Notes: generated by a model from the letters alone, not told the origin. Counted from the stretch's first letter, positions 35,023 through 44,761 are shown. The stretch: 64,000 bases of DNA from Pseudarthrobacter oxydans (GCF_030812335.1 NZ_JAUSSN010000008.1:124001-188000), one strand, 5' to 3'. Numbers and translations are program-made.

Positions 35023-36931
35023 CACCGCTGGAGGGTCCACGGCCACCGCACACGCCGCTGCCGCGTCATTCACGCCCCCGGTGACCTTCACCACCCGGCC
35101 CACACTGCAGGGCACCTTCGGGATGAGCGCGTCCACGCACTGGCTGGCGACGGCGGCGGCTCAGGCCGTGCTGGAACGCGGCGGTAACGCGTTCGACGCC
35201 GCGACAGCGGGAGCGTTCGTGCTGCACGTCGTTGAGCCGCACCTGAACGGGCCCGGCGGGGACATGACCGGCGTCTTCGTCACCGCCGAGGCACCGGGCA
35301 CGCCGGTGGTCCTGATGGGCCAGGGCCCGGCCCCGGCCGGAGCCACCGTGGAGCACTATCTCGCCGAGGGCCTGGAACTGGTGCCGGGCTCGGGGGCGCT
35401 GGCCGCCGCGGTGCCCGCCGCCGTCGACGCCTGGCTCCTGCTGCTGCGCGACCGCGGGACGTGGGAACTGGACGAGGTACTGGAATTCGCGATCGGCTAT
35501 GCCCGCGACGGGCACCCGATGCTGGGCCGGGTCGGGATGACGATCGCAGCGGTGGCGGAGCTGTTCCAGACGCACTGGCCCACCTCGGCCGAACTCTGGA
35601 TGCCCGGCGGCCGGATCCCGGCCGAGGGGGAGCTGGTCCGGAACCCGGCCTACGCCCGGACCTTGCAGCGGCTCGTCGACGCCGGGACCGCCGGTCCGCT
35701 GGAGTCTGCGGTGGTTGCTCCGGCCGGGACTCGGGTTGTCTCTCCGGCTGGGCAGTCCCGCGAGGGCAGGATCGACGCGGCCCGCCGCGAATGGCGCGAG
35801 GGCTTCGTGGCCCAGGCCATGGTGGACTCCGTCCAGACCCCGCACCGGCATTCCTCCGGCACGGACCACCGCGGTGTCCTCACACTGCAGGATCTCGCGG
35901 GGTTCGAGGCCGGCTACGAGCCGGCTGTCACGGTCGAGTTCCGCGGGCGCACGGTCGCCAAGACGGGGCCGTGGGGCCAGGGCCCGGCGCTGCTGCAGAC
36001 CCTTGCGCTGCTCGAGGGGTTCGACGACGAGTACCTCGATCCGTCCACCGAGCTCGGCGCGCACACCATCCTGGAGGCCCAGAAGCTGGCGCTCGCGGAC
36101 CGCGAAGCGTACTACGGCGACACCGACGTGCCGCTGGAGTACCTCCTGTCCGAGGAGTACTGCGCCGGCCGCCGGGCGCTGATCGGCGAGCGGGCCTCGC
36201 ACGAATTCCGGCCCGGTTCGGTACCCGGGAGGGCGCCGTACCTGCCACCGCTGCGCACCCACTACACGCCGCCGGCGCTCGGGGCCGGGGGCTCCGCCGG
36301 GCTCGGCGTGGGGGAGCCGACCGTGGCGCCGAGCGGGGAAACCCGCGGCGACACCTGCCATATCGACGTCGTGGACCGCTGGGGCAACATGGTCTCGGCC
36401 ACCCCCTCCGGCGGCTGGCTGCAGTCCTCACCCGCCATCCCGGAGCTGGGTTTCTGCCTCGGTACCCGGCTGCAGATGACCTGGCTGGAACCGGGCACAC
36501 CGTCCACCCTGACGCCGGGCAAACGGCCGCGCACCACGCTGACCCCGACCCTGGTGCTGCGGGACGGCACGGCCGTCACCGCGCTCGGTTCGCCGGGCGG
36601 TGACCAGCAGGATCAGTGGCAGTTGCCGTACCTGCTGCGCACGATCGTCGGCGGCTACTCACCGCAGCAGGCCGTCGACGCCCCCACCTTCCATACGACG
36701 TCGATGCCCGGGTCGTTCTGGCCGCGCACCTGGGAACCCGGCGGCGCCGTCGTCGAGGACCGGCTGGGGGAGGACGTCATTGCGGGTCTGGAACGCCGCG
36801 GTCATGTCATCACCCGCGCGGGCGGCTGGGCGCTGGGGCGGCTGTCCGCCGTCGTTCGTGATCCTGCAACCGGCGTCCTCCAGGCGGCAGCCAACCCCCG
36901 CGGCGCGCAGGGGTACGCTGCGGGACGCTAG
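35015..36931 (+). CDS. Gamma-glutamyltransferase-family Ntn hydrolase
   Basis: A 638-residue protein beginning at TTG 35015, within the end of the small transporter subunit. GGT-family features are THWLATAAAQAVLERGGNAFDAA at the N terminus, the self-cleavage site with nucleophile Thr447 (GDTCHIDVVD), and the downstream GSPGGDQQ loop. Family members cleave glutathione-type gamma-glutamyl bonds or act as cephalosporin/amide acylases. No signal peptide is visible, so it is probably cytoplasmic. Co-transcription with an OFA-type transporter suggests that it processes the imported compound. Confidence 0.9.
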   Translation: MADTAGGSTATAHAAAASFTPPVTFTTRPTLQGTFGMSASTHWLATAAAQAVLERGGNAFDAATAGAFVLHVVEPHLNGPGGDMTGVFVTAEAPGTPVVLMGQGPAPAGATVEHYLAEGLELVPGSGALAAAVPAAVDAWLLLLRDRGTWELDEVLEFAIGYARDGHPMLGRVGMTIAAVAELFQTHWPTSAELWMPGGRIPAEGELVRNPAYARTLQRLVDAGTAGPLESAVVAPAGTRVVSPAGQSREGRIDAARREWREGFVAQAMVDSVQTPHRHSSGTDHRGVLTLQDLAGFEAGYEPAVTVEFRGRTVAKTGPWGQGPALLQTLALLEGFDDEYLDPSTELGAHTILEAQKLALADREAYYGDTDVPLEYLLSEEYCAGRRALIGERASHEFRPGSVPGRAPYLPPLRTHYTPPALGAGGSAGLGVGEPTVAPSGETRGDTCHIDVVDRWGNMVSATPSGGWLQSSPAIPELGFCLGTRLQMTWLEPGTPSTLTPGKRPRTTLTPTLVLRDGTAVTALGSPGGDQQDQWQLPYLLRTIVGGYSPQQAVDAPTFHTTSMPGSFWPRTWEPGGAVVEDRLGEDVIAGLERRGHVITRAGGWALGRLSAVVRDPATGVLQAAANPRGAQGYAAGR

Positions 36932-37037
36932 GCGTGGAATCGTGCCGGGGGACGCGCAGCGTGGAGTTCTGAGGTCTGCGTTCCTCGTCCTGAGCCTGCC
37001 TGACGTGTCGGCCCGGAGGAGCAGGACGTTCAGGCTC

Positions 37038-37436
37038 TCAGCCGAGGAATTCGTTGAGCGCGATCAGGTTGCCTTCGGAGTCTTCCAGGAACGCTGATTT
37101 CGCCGGGCCGAAGTCCATGACGTCCCCGCTGGTCCTGCCTTCGACGCCGGCGAAGCTGGCCGGGGCGGGTGGCTGGAACGTGGCGCCACGGGCCTTGAGC
37201 AGCTCGACGACTTCCTCGATGCCGGTGACCATGAAACTGATCATGGGGTAGGGCGGCGGAACGCGGTCCGGCATTTCGCTCAGTGCAATGCTCGAGCCGT
37301 TTGCCGCGCCGAACACCATGGGGTCGTCTGTTGGGCCGGTGAGTAGGTCGAGGCCGAGGACGTCACGGTAGAACCTTCGGGCGCGGTCTCCGTCCTGGGC
37401 GGGCAGGATTGGATTGACGTAGAAGCGGTTGAGCAT
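37038..37436 (-). CDS. VOC-superfamily (glyoxalase-like) protein
   Basis: A 132-residue protein. ATG 37436 is chosen because GAGGAGG lies 6 bases upstream; the frame is open for 27 more codons without a better site. It has the paired beta-alpha-beta-beta-beta halves of the vicinal oxygen chelate fold (RARRFYRDVLGLDLL, then VEELLK-like VVELLKARG and LEDSEGNLIALNEF). Metal ligands include the Glu in the last motif. It could be a dioxygenase, a glyoxalase or a resistance protein; nothing in the context decides. Confidence 0.88.
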   Translation of the reverse strand: MLNRFYVNPILPAQDGDRARRFYRDVLGLDLLTGPTDDPMVFGAANGSSIALSEMPDRVPPPYPMISFMVTGIEEVVELLKARGATFQPPAPASFAGVEGRTSGDVMDFGPAKSAFLEDSEGNLIALNEFLG

Positions 37437-37523
37437 GCGGTGCCTCCTCGTTCGCGGTGCGATGCCGGATGCTTCCATCGTGGCAGAAGGCGGCCGCCTG
37501 CGACGGGGCCGAGGCAACGACTG

Positions 37524-38564
37524 TTAGCCGGCCCTCACGAGCCGGTCCATGAAGCGGACCGACTCCGCGGCGATCTGCTGCTGTGCCTGTTCGCGGGAGA
37601 TGCCCGGCTCGCCGTCCCCGGGTTGCTCACCGTAGTCCCCGAAGAAGGCGTGCACGCCGCCTTCCACTGTTGTGTAGATGGCGGTCGGGGGAAGCATCGG
37701 CTTCGACGCCGCGATCTTGTCCGGAGTGGTGAGGCCATCGTTCGAGCCGGAGATCGACAGCACCGCGAGGTCACCGGACTCCGCCATGCTGTCCGCGGGG
37801 TACGAGGCAAACAGCAGAAGTCCGGACACCTCGGGGTTCGCCTGCGCGAAGGCTGACGCGCTGACTCCTCCCAGCGAGTGGCCACCAACCGCCCACGTGG
37901 TGATCTCGGGGTGCCGGTCGATGGCTCCGCGTGCCTGGCCTGGGTGCAGCAGAGAAATGCCCAGAGGTACTTTCAAGACGACGACCAGATAGCCTGCGTT
38001 CGCGAGCGGGCGCAGGATGTCCTGGTAGGCGCGCGCATCAACCCGAGCCCCCGGGTAGAAGACGAGGCCCGCTCTGGCCTTCCCTTCCGGGGCGAGAGTG
38101 ATGGTCGTGGCGTCTTCGGTGGTGCTGGTAGGCGTAGTCCCGGGCGACCCTAGTGCCTCGCCGGCACTACCGCCGGGCTGGTACGTAAACGGATTGAGCC
38201 ACGCCAGAGCCGCGACCAGGCCCAAAGCAACAATCCGGCCCGCGAGGCCGCGGAGCAGTTGCCGGCCCGACACGTGGCGCTGCGCCCGTTGGTGTTCTGG
38301 CAGGTCCGTGTGGTTGTCGTGGTTCCAGCGTTCGAGCAGAGCCGAGCGTGTGACCAGCCTGAACATCCAGAGGAAGCCGAGCGCGGCAGCTGCCGAGAGC
38401 AGGATGGGCAGGGCGGGGTGGCCCCCGAGGACGGCGCTGTTGCCAAGCAACATCCATAGCGGGACCACGATCAGCGCCAAAGCGGCGACGACGCCGCTCC
38501 AGTCCAGGACTTCCGCGCTGAGGTGCGTCGAGTGTTCGGGGTCGTCCGGTCTGGCATCCTTCAC
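37524..38564 (-). CDS. Membrane-anchored alpha/beta hydrolase
   Basis: A 346-residue protein. Residues about 22-70 form two membrane spans, a third span lies near 108-125, and the rest is a dienelactone-hydrolase-like alpha/beta hydrolase. The nucleophile elbow GGHSLGG is clear. The acid and base are probably the Asp in SGSNDGLT and the His in GGVHAFFGDYG. The catalytic domain follows the third span and should lie on one face of the membrane. Substrate unknown. The start has no neighbour overlap; the gap to the next gene (38565-38675) is about 110 bases and shows nothing notable. Confidence 0.86.
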   Translation of the reverse strand: MKDARPDDPEHSTHLSAEVLDWSGVVAALALIVVPLWMLLGNSAVLGGHPALPILLSAAAALGFLWMFRLVTRSALLERWNHDNHTDLPEHQRAQRHVSGRQLLRGLAGRIVALGLVAALAWLNPFTYQPGGSAGEALGSPGTTPTSTTEDATTITLAPEGKARAGLVFYPGARVDARAYQDILRPLANAGYLVVVLKVPLGISLLHPGQARGAIDRHPEITTWAVGGHSLGGVSASAFAQANPEVSGLLLFASYPADSMAESGDLAVLSISGSNDGLTTPDKIAASKPMLPPTAIYTTVEGGVHAFFGDYGEQPGDGEPGISREQAQQQIAAESVRFMDRLVRAG

Positions 38565-38675
38565 AGTTCGATTTTATCTCCATGATCGAGATAGCTGGAT
38601 CCTGGAAAGTCCCAACGCCACCTTTGATCTCTTCGCCCGCTGCCTGCCTGCCTGCGGCCCTCATCGGCCGCACGG

Positions 38676-40598
38676 TCAGGCTGCGGTGGCGAGGTCTGTG
38701 GGGTGGAAGTAGTAGTTGCGTCGGGGTTTTTGGCGTGGGTCGAGGTGTGGGGGCGGGATGAACCAGGGGATGCCGGTGCGGACCTGGATGGTCCAGTGTT
38801 CTTTGTGGATCAGGTGGTGGTGGTGGGAACAGAGAAGTGCGGCGTTCTCGGTGCCGGTGGTTCCGCCGCGGGACCAGTAGTCGATGTGGTGCGCTTCGCA
38901 CCAGGGTGCGGGGATGGTGCAGCCGGGGAACGCGCAGCCTTGGTCGCGGGCGGTGAGGGCTTTGCGGATGTGCGGCGGGAAGACCCGTGAGGTGCGGCCG
39001 ATGTCCAGGATCCGGCCTTCGGTGCCGAGGAGGACGGGGATGATGTCCGCGTCGCAGGCGATCTTCCGGACGGTGGAGGCGGTAACGGGTCCGGTGAAGA
39101 GCAGGTTTCCGGTGTGCTCCGGCGTGACGCCCGGGCGGAAGGGACCGCCGGCGGTGCCTTGGACGTCGCCGTCGGTGGGCCCGTCGCTGGGCCCGGCGCC
39201 GTGTCCGAGCCGGGTGAGTAGGTCGCGGTAGTCGATGGTGACCATGACCTGGGGGCGGAGTCCTCCGGCGGCGGGCAGGGTGCCGGCGGCGAGGGCGACC
39301 TTGGCGGCGCCGACGAGGCCGTCGAGGAGTTTCTGCGGGCGTGAGCGCAGGTCAAGAGGAACGTCCACGCCAGCATTCAGGCGGTCATTCCCGCTGCTAT
39401 TGCCGCCAGGGTTCCCGCTGTTGTTGCCGGCCTCGGGCCAGGCGCTGGCGTCGGTGACGGCTCCGGCGCAGTGGGTGGCCGCCGCCGCGGCGGGCCTGCC
39501 CGCGGACCCCGCACCGGAAGCCGCGCTTCCCGGTGCCTCGGCGGCAGTTCCCGGTGCCGCGGTTCCCGGCGTCTCCACCGCGGTTCCCGAGGCTCCCGGT
39601 GTTTCCGGGGCGGTGGTGCGGGGGTTGGTGGCGGTGTTCATGACGGTGAGGAGGTGTTCGAACTGTTCGGCCGTCGCGAAGATTTCCAGGTGCTGGAGTC
39701 CGTGGCGGGGTTTGCGGATGAAGGCGCCCTGGAGCTGGCGCAGGAGTTCCTCGGAGGGCTCGGCGCCGTCCTGGTCCAGCGCATCGGTCCAGCTCCGGGC
39801 CACCCGGGTCAGGAAGTCCGGGTCGTTCTCGACCGCGGTGCGGGTCAGGGCGTGTTCCATCCGGTCGGCGGCCTCGGCGTCGGAGACGTGCCGGACACGG
39901 TCCAGGGCCAGGGCGATGATGGTCGCGGCCCGGGACGCGACCTCGCCGGCGGCGACGGCGGAGCCGAGTTCCCCGTGCACGGGCGGGAGGGGTTCGCCGG
40001 TGAATCCCTGCCGCGGCAAGAGGCTCTCGGCGAGGGACAGCCGGCGGCGGGCCTCGGCGGCGCTGATCCGCAGCCGCGCCCGCAGGAACTCTGTGGTGTT
40101 CCGGTATCCGTCATCCACAGCAGCAACCGCCGGGGCGTCCACGGCAACAGCAACTGCCGGGCCGTCAGCGGCTGCCGGGGCGTCCACAGCTCCCGCCGCC
40201 GTATCCTCGGCCACGCTGTCCGGTCCGGCGGTCCCGGCCTCCGTGAAAGCGTCGGGGCCGGTGGTTTCCCGCCAGCCGGTGGTCCACGACGTGCCCGCCC
40301 TCATGGCGGCGGCCGCGGCCTGTTTGCGGGTCCGGTCCACGGCCCCGGCCGCCACGAGCTGAAGATATTCCGCGATCCGCGAGAGCTCCTCCACGGTGCC
40401 GGCGAAGTCCGACGCGGCCTGGAAGCCAAGCAGCGCCGCGTCCTCGACCGCCGTCAAACCCACCTCCCGGAGGGTGGCGAGGGCGTCGTTCACACCGTCG
40501 ATACCGGGCCGTCCGGCCCGGGAGGCACCGCGGCCGGTGCTGTTCCCAGCGTCCCGGTCCGTGCCCTCGAAAAGAATGAAATCCCTGACGGTTTCCAT
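38676..40598 (-). CDS. DUF222/HNH endonuclease-domain protein (13E12 type)
   Basis: A 640-residue protein. The N-terminal half is the DUF222 helical region (LRARLRISAAEARRRLSLAE). A long Gly/Ala/Pro-rich insert occupies about residues 325-400. The C-terminal HNH nuclease reads CAFPGCTIPAPWCEAHHIDY, then NAALLCSHHHHLIH. Such genes occur in many copies in actinobacterial genomes and resemble the mycobacterial 13E12 repeat proteins. Their role is unknown and they are not proven mobile. Here no flanking repeats are seen. Confidence 0.92.
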   Translation of the reverse strand: METVRDFILFEGTDRDAGNSTGRGASRAGRPGIDGVNDALATLREVGLTAVEDAALLGFQAASDFAGTVEELSRIAEYLQLVAAGAVDRTRKQAAAAAMRAGTSWTTGWRETTGPDAFTEAGTAGPDSVAEDTAAGAVDAPAAADGPAVAVAVDAPAVAAVDDGYRNTTEFLRARLRISAAEARRRLSLAESLLPRQGFTGEPLPPVHGELGSAVAAGEVASRAATIIALALDRVRHVSDAEAADRMEHALTRTAVENDPDFLTRVARSWTDALDQDGAEPSEELLRQLQGAFIRKPRHGLQHLEIFATAEQFEHLLTVMNTATNPRTTAPETPGASGTAVETPGTAAPGTAAEAPGSAASGAGSAGRPAAAAATHCAGAVTDASAWPEAGNNSGNPGGNSSGNDRLNAGVDVPLDLRSRPQKLLDGLVGAAKVALAAGTLPAAGGLRPQVMVTIDYRDLLTRLGHGAGPSDGPTDGDVQGTAGGPFRPGVTPEHTGNLLFTGPVTASTVRKIACDADIIPVLLGTEGRILDIGRTSRVFPPHIRKALTARDQGCAFPGCTIPAPWCEAHHIDYWSRGGTTGTENAALLCSHHHHLIHKEHWTIQVRTGIPWFIPPPHLDPRQKPRRNYYFHPTDLATAA

Positions 40599-40694
40599 GA
40601 AACAAAATTTACCGGGGAGCTATGACATTTTTCCGACCCGTTACCTTGGCGTCAGAATCCCGCGTCAGGAAGATTCAGGAGGATACGGGAAGAC

Positions 40695-41558
40695 TCAGGA
40701 CCCGCCATCCAGGAACCGTGGCCGGCCAAACTGCGTGCGAACCCCGGGTGAGAAGAGCACCGATTCGGGCGGCCCCGCGACGTTAATGCCAGCCGCCGCG
40801 ACCAGCTGATCCTCGAGCTGGGTCAGTTGCGCCCGGTACAGTGGCCACGCCGTGTGCGTGTTGGGAACATACAGGGTCCTATCTCGGAACCGGGTATGTA
40901 GACCGAAACGGGCAGTGACGTGGAGGGACAGCGGATCGGTTGCTTCGACGTCGAACTCCGGGGCGACCGCAAAGTCGCTCCGGGCGCCGCCTCGGAAACG
41001 CCGGACCCAGTATCCGGCCCGTGGTCCGACCAAATCGACCGAATCGACCGAATCGGCCGGGACGGACGGTGCCGTCTGCCCCGCCGGCCCAGCGGCCCCC
41101 GTCAGCCCGGCCGGACGTCCGCCCTCCAAAGAGGCGGACGGATCCAGATCCCCCACCGCGCGGAACCCCGCCCGTGACCACACATAAGGAATCCCGGCCG
41201 CCCGCGCAGCCAGCACGACCGCCAGCCGCGTCGCATCCAGGCTGAGGAAAACCACACCCCGGGTTCCGTCGGGCTCGCGGGAGTAAAGCCGCACATTGAT
41301 CTCGTTGAAGCTTCCGAAATAGGGAATCCCAGGCCCGCGGCCCAAACCGGCGCCCTGCATCCGGAACCCGATCAGCCCCACCCAGGCGGATCCGTCGAAC
41401 TCGTCCGGCACCACACCCGGCGGCATGAACGGCGCCGCGACGGCATGAGGGATGCGCCAGTGCAGGAAGACCGCGTCCGTCCACCGCTGATCCATGATGA
41501 TCAGCGTCGGGAGCTCAGGGGCATTCGGCCAGGGATCCTGTCGCATCAAGGCGGGCAC
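40695..41558 (-). CDS. YqjF-like DUF2071 protein
   Basis: A 287-residue protein of the DUF2071 (YqjF) family: DQRWTDAVFLHWRIPHAVAAPFMPPGV at the N terminus, then AWVGLIGFRMQGAGL and SFNEINVRLYS. Its central part carries a low-complexity insert including a tandem Ser-Val-Asp repeat encoded by a 9-base unit near 41030-41060. The biochemical role is unknown. ATG 41558 or 41546 could be the start. The 142 bases to the next gene (41559-41700) hold nothing recognised. Confidence 0.85.
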   Translation of the reverse strand: MPALMRQDPWPNAPELPTLIIMDQRWTDAVFLHWRIPHAVAAPFMPPGVVPDEFDGSAWVGLIGFRMQGAGLGRGPGIPYFGSFNEINVRLYSREPDGTRGVVFLSLDATRLAVVLAARAAGIPYVWSRAGFRAVGDLDPSASLEGGRPAGLTGAAGPAGQTAPSVPADSVDSVDLVGPRAGYWVRRFRGGARSDFAVAPEFDVEATDPLSLHVTARFGLHTRFRDRTLYVPNTHTAWPLYRAQLTQLEDQLVAAAGINVAGPPESVLFSPGVRTQFGRPRFLDGGS

Positions 41559-41700
41559 GCTAGTTCAGGGGCCGGGCACTGTCCGGAAACGCCCCGCGAG
41601 CGAGGAGTTTTCCGGTCGCGTCGGCCAGGGGAAGGGAAGGGAAGCGGCGGATTCACTCATGTCCCGAGCCTAGTGGCAGCCTGTGATACCCGGAAGCGGT

Positions 41701-42090
41701 TCACACCCCGGTTGACGCGGCGGAGGAATCTTCGGGTTGCTTTTGCCAGGGCCAGCGGCCGGTGATTTCAAGCTCGAGGGAGAAGCTCAGGAAGGTCCGG
41801 ATCAGCACGATGATGGCGAGCACTCCGACGCTTTCATAGGTGGGTGCGACAGCAACGGTTCGAATGATGTCGGCCGCCACGAGCAGCTCCAGCCCGAGCA
41901 AGATGGAGCGGCCCAGCAGTTGCCGGTACGAGCGGTAGACGGAGAGCGGCTCGGAACCCGCAGGATGGCCGCGCGGCCGGAATCCACGGAGCGCCATCGG
42001 GATGGACACAACGGCGCCAATCACCATGACGGCCACACCGGCAACGTCCATGTAGCGGCCGGCAGCTTCGATTATCTCCGGAAGTTCCAT
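41701..42090 (-). CDS. DUF1622 membrane protein
   Basis: A 129-residue protein starting at ATG 42090, supported by GAGGGGA 5 bases upstream. Three hydrophobic spans and the conserved YRSYRQLLGRSILLGLELLVAADII match the DUF1622 family. It ends in a hydrophilic tail. Function unknown; such proteins are inner-membrane and often stand alone. Confidence 0.85.
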   Translation of the reverse strand: MELPEIIEAAGRYMDVAGVAVMVIGAVVSIPMALRGFRPRGHPAGSEPLSVYRSYRQLLGRSILLGLELLVAADIIRTVAVAPTYESVGVLAIIVLIRTFLSFSLELEITGRWPWQKQPEDSSAASTGV

Positions 42091-42135
42091 CGTTCCCCTC
42101 ACTCGACTGCTGGCTGGCGGCTTGGACGGGACGCC

Positions 42136-43068
42136 TTAGGGGTACCGTACGCCAACGCCGGCGAGTATGTCCCGGTAGCCCTCGCGGAAAGTCGGGTACC
42201 GGAACTCGAATCCAGTGCTCCGCAACAGCGCATTGCTGCAGCGCTTGTTGCCGCCGCGCGACGGCTCGCCGCCGCCGCTCTGCGCACCACCGCTCGCCGC
42301 GCCGCTCGGCGAGTTGCCGCTCGACGCCCCGCCGCCCTCAGCGGTGCCCGACGGCGGCCGGGGAAGTCCCAGCTCGGTGGCCAGGAAGCTCAGCACCTCA
42401 CCCAGCTCGGCGGGCTCGTTGTCCACGCCGAGGTACACCGGTCCCGGGACGGACTCCATGGTGCACAGGTGGACGATCGCGGCCGCTGCGTCGTCGCGGT
42501 GGATGCGGTTGGTGAAGCGTGACTCGGCCGGAATGACCGCGGACCCTCCGCGGACCTGATCAATGAGCCGGGTCCGCCCAGGACCATAGATACCGCCGAG
42601 CCGCAGCACCACCGGAGTGATTCCGGTCCCGCTCAGCCGGGTGGCGAGGAGATCCTCCGCCTCCCGGATGGTGCGGCCCGAGAACCCGCCGGGTGCCGGC
42701 GTCGTGGTTTCATCAATCCAGTTCCCGCCGGCATCGCCGTAGACGGCGGTGGAGGAGACGAACAGCACGCGCCGGACCGGGGCTCCGGAGGCCAACACGG
42801 CGTCCAACACGTTCGACAGCCCGTCCACATACGCCGCGCGGTAGGCTGCCTCGGTGGGGGAGTCCGCCGCAATCGCGACGACGACGGCGGTGGTGTCCGC
42901 CGGGATGGGCGGCAGTTTCCCGGCGCTCAGGTCAGCCGCTGCACCCTCGATGGCGGCCGGAAGTTTCTCCGGCGAACGCCGCCAGCCGACCACCCGGTGG
43001 CCGGCTGCGGCGAACCGCAGCCCCGCCTCGGTGCCCAGATCGCCGCAACCGGCCATAAGTACAGTCAT
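42136..43068 (-). CDS. NAD(P)-dependent epimerase-like SDR
   Basis: A 310-residue extended SDR of the YeeZ type. The N-terminal motif is MAGCGDLGTEAGLRFA, with SSTAVYGDAGG, a catalytic region replaced relative to classical epimerases (REAEDLL instead of Y-x-x-x-K), and RLGGIYGPGR. A Gly/Ser-rich insert sits at about residues 243-272. It ends with the usual FRYPTFREGYRDIL. It may be a reductase or a binding protein rather than a sugar epimerase. Confidence 0.85.
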   Translation of the reverse strand: MTVLMAGCGDLGTEAGLRFAAAGHRVVGWRRSPEKLPAAIEGAAADLSAGKLPPIPADTTAVVVAIAADSPTEAAYRAAYVDGLSNVLDAVLASGAPVRRVLFVSSTAVYGDAGGNWIDETTTPAPGGFSGRTIREAEDLLATRLSGTGITPVVLRLGGIYGPGRTRLIDQVRGGSAVIPAESRFTNRIHRDDAAAAIVHLCTMESVPGPVYLGVDNEPAELGEVLSFLATELGLPRPPSGTAEGGGASSGNSPSGAASGGAQSGGGEPSRGGNKRCSNALLRSTGFEFRYPTFREGYRDILAGVGVRYP

Positions 43069-43115
43069 GCTGGCCAGTCTGCCAGTTTTCGGCGGTCACG
43101 GCCGCCGAATCCCGG

Positions 43116-44018
43116 TTAGCGCGCCGGGATCGGGAAGAAGACCCGCGGATCCTGCAGCAGTGCCGGGTAGTCAAAGTCCGAGCGGTTCAGGATCTCGTCG
43201 ACCTTGAAGTTGCGCGCGAAGCGGCCCTCCACGGTGATCGGACGGCCCAGGACCTTGCCCACGGCGAAGGATGCGCCGCCGTCGAACGGGATGGCGACGG
43301 TCGAGTTGCCGGGAAGGGTGTTGAACGCTTCCTCCTGCTGCTGGCGCTTGCGGGTGGGCTTCTTCACGAGCTGCTTCGGCGGGAGCTTGCGCTGCTTCGC
43401 GGGGCGGCGGGCGCCGGAATCGGCGTACACGAACTGGTATTCGTCGTCGCCCGCGGCGGCGGCCTTCGCCTTGCCCACCAGCGGCAGGCTGACGGTGTCC
43501 AGCTTTTCCGGCGCGGTGTCATCGAGCGGCAGACGGAGAACCCACATGCGGTCGCCCGCAGGATCCTCCGGCACCAGCTCAAGCCGGGGCTCGGGCCAGA
43601 CGTATTCCAGGTCGGGCTCGGTATCCGGGAACAGCTCCGTGTAAAACCGCGGGTCCTTGGCGATCAGCCGGGAGCGGTGGCTCAGGTGCAGTTCGGGGGC
43701 TCCGAGCCACGGCGGCATGGGGATTTTCGCGGCGTAGTCAGGGTGCGCGGCCTGCGGGGCGAATTCCATGATTTTCTCGCGGGTGGTGTCCTCGCCGCCG
43801 CGGGCCGTCCACTCGTCGACCACGGTCAGGCCGTAGAGGGTCAGTGCGGGAACGTACCCCATCCACATCCGGATGGCCGGGTGCGACTGCCAGCCGTACT
43901 CCGGAATCACCAGCGCACGCAGGGTCTGCAGCGCTTCGACGCGCTGCTTGCCGAGCCGTGCGCGGTCCAAAACCGCGGCGCTCTGCTGGAAATCGGGGAA
44001 CGGGAGAAAAGTCTGCAT
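43116..44018 (-). CDS. MSMEG_6728-type conserved protein
   Basis: A 300-residue protein starting at ATG 44018. The first ~170 residues match the actinobacterial MSMEG_6728 family, which resembles pyrimidine-dimer DNA glycosylases: MQTFLPFPDFQQSAAVLDRARLGKQR, then HPAIRMWMGY, and later HLSHRSRLIAKDP. A basic linker (KQRKLPPKQLVKKPTRKRQQ region) precedes a C-terminal ~60-residue domain. A role in DNA repair is inferred from the family resemblance only. The frame extends 57 codons upstream, but that stretch does not look like protein. Confidence 0.8.
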   Translation of the reverse strand: MQTFLPFPDFQQSAAVLDRARLGKQRVEALQTLRALVIPEYGWQSHPAIRMWMGYVPALTLYGLTVVDEWTARGGEDTTREKIMEFAPQAAHPDYAAKIPMPPWLGAPELHLSHRSRLIAKDPRFYTELFPDTEPDLEYVWPEPRLELVPEDPAGDRMWVLRLPLDDTAPEKLDTVSLPLVGKAKAAAAGDDEYQFVYADSGARRPAKQRKLPPKQLVKKPTRKRQQQEEAFNTLPGNSTVAIPFDGGASFAVGKVLGRPITVEGRFARNFKVDEILNRSDFDYPALLQDPRVFFPIPAR

Positions 44019-44164
44019 CTCTCCAGTTTGAGGCCAAGAAGCCAATGCACCAATTGCGGGCGGCCGCGGGTGAGCGTGTTCACATTTTGGAATGGGACAG
44101 ACAGTCGCAATGTCGGCGCGTAAACTAACACAAAACAGCCCCGCCCCACGGAAGACACGCGCCC

Positions 44165-44761
44165 ATGTCGACGAATCCAGTACCTGCATCTGCGGCGCCG
44201 CCTGCGCCTGTCCCGTTGCCCAAATATGGACAATTGTTGAGTCCCGACGCGAACGGCGTCCTGGTCCTGGAGGAGTTCACGATCGACCCGGCAGCCGCCC
44301 GCAAGGAGCAGAACGGTTTCCGGACGGCACTGGCCTCCGTGGCGCTGACCATGCGGCGTCTGCTCGCGCTCCGGCTGTTCATCGCGTTCGTGGCGATCGG
44401 AAACCTTCCCCTGTTCCTGCTCTCCAGCGGCTGGGAGATCTACGTCGTCTCGCTGACCCTGGTGGTGGCGGTCCACGCTGCCGTGTCATGGCTGAACCGC
44501 CACGAGCCCAAGATCCGCCAGCGGCGGATGCTGGAACTGCACCTTAACCGCGAAAAAAGCGACAACTACCGAAAAGTCCGCGACGCCGTGAAGTACGTCA
44601 TCGACGCCCCGGGCCGGATGAACGAGAACCTCTACCTCGAACTGCTCGCCGCAAAGCGGGTGGCGCTGCACCTCGCCATGGGGACCGTGGCCCTGCTGGA
44701 CACCAGCGACGACACCGCGTGGAAAGTGCGGATCGTCCGCGAGATTCCCCAGGCCGCCTGA
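44165..44761 (+). CDS. Hypothetical membrane protein
   Basis: A 198-residue protein with a Pro/Ala-rich start, two adjacent hydrophobic spans (about residues 75-118: LRLFIAFVAIGNLPLFLL and IYVVSLTLVVAVHAAVS), and a basic, charged cytoplasmic C-terminal half of ~80 residues. No family is recognised. Directly after the stop a 15-base unit AGGCCGCCTGAGTNN is repeated three times in frame (44751-44793), each copy repeating the TGA. Confidence 0.7.
   Translation: MSTNPVPASAAPPAPVPLPKYGQLLSPDANGVLVLEEFTIDPAAARKEQNGFRTALASVALTMRRLLALRLFIAFVAIGNLPLFLLSSGWEIYVVSLTLVVAVHAAVSWLNRHEPKIRQRRMLELHLNREKSDNYRKVRDAVKYVIDAPGRMNENLYLELLAAKRVALHLAMGTVALLDTSDDTAWKVRIVREIPQAA

Noticed and set aside
38676..40598. 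Mobile element or homing endonuclease
   Set aside because: DUF222/HNH genes are common chromosomal families in actinobacteria; no flanking repeats or interrupted gene were found.
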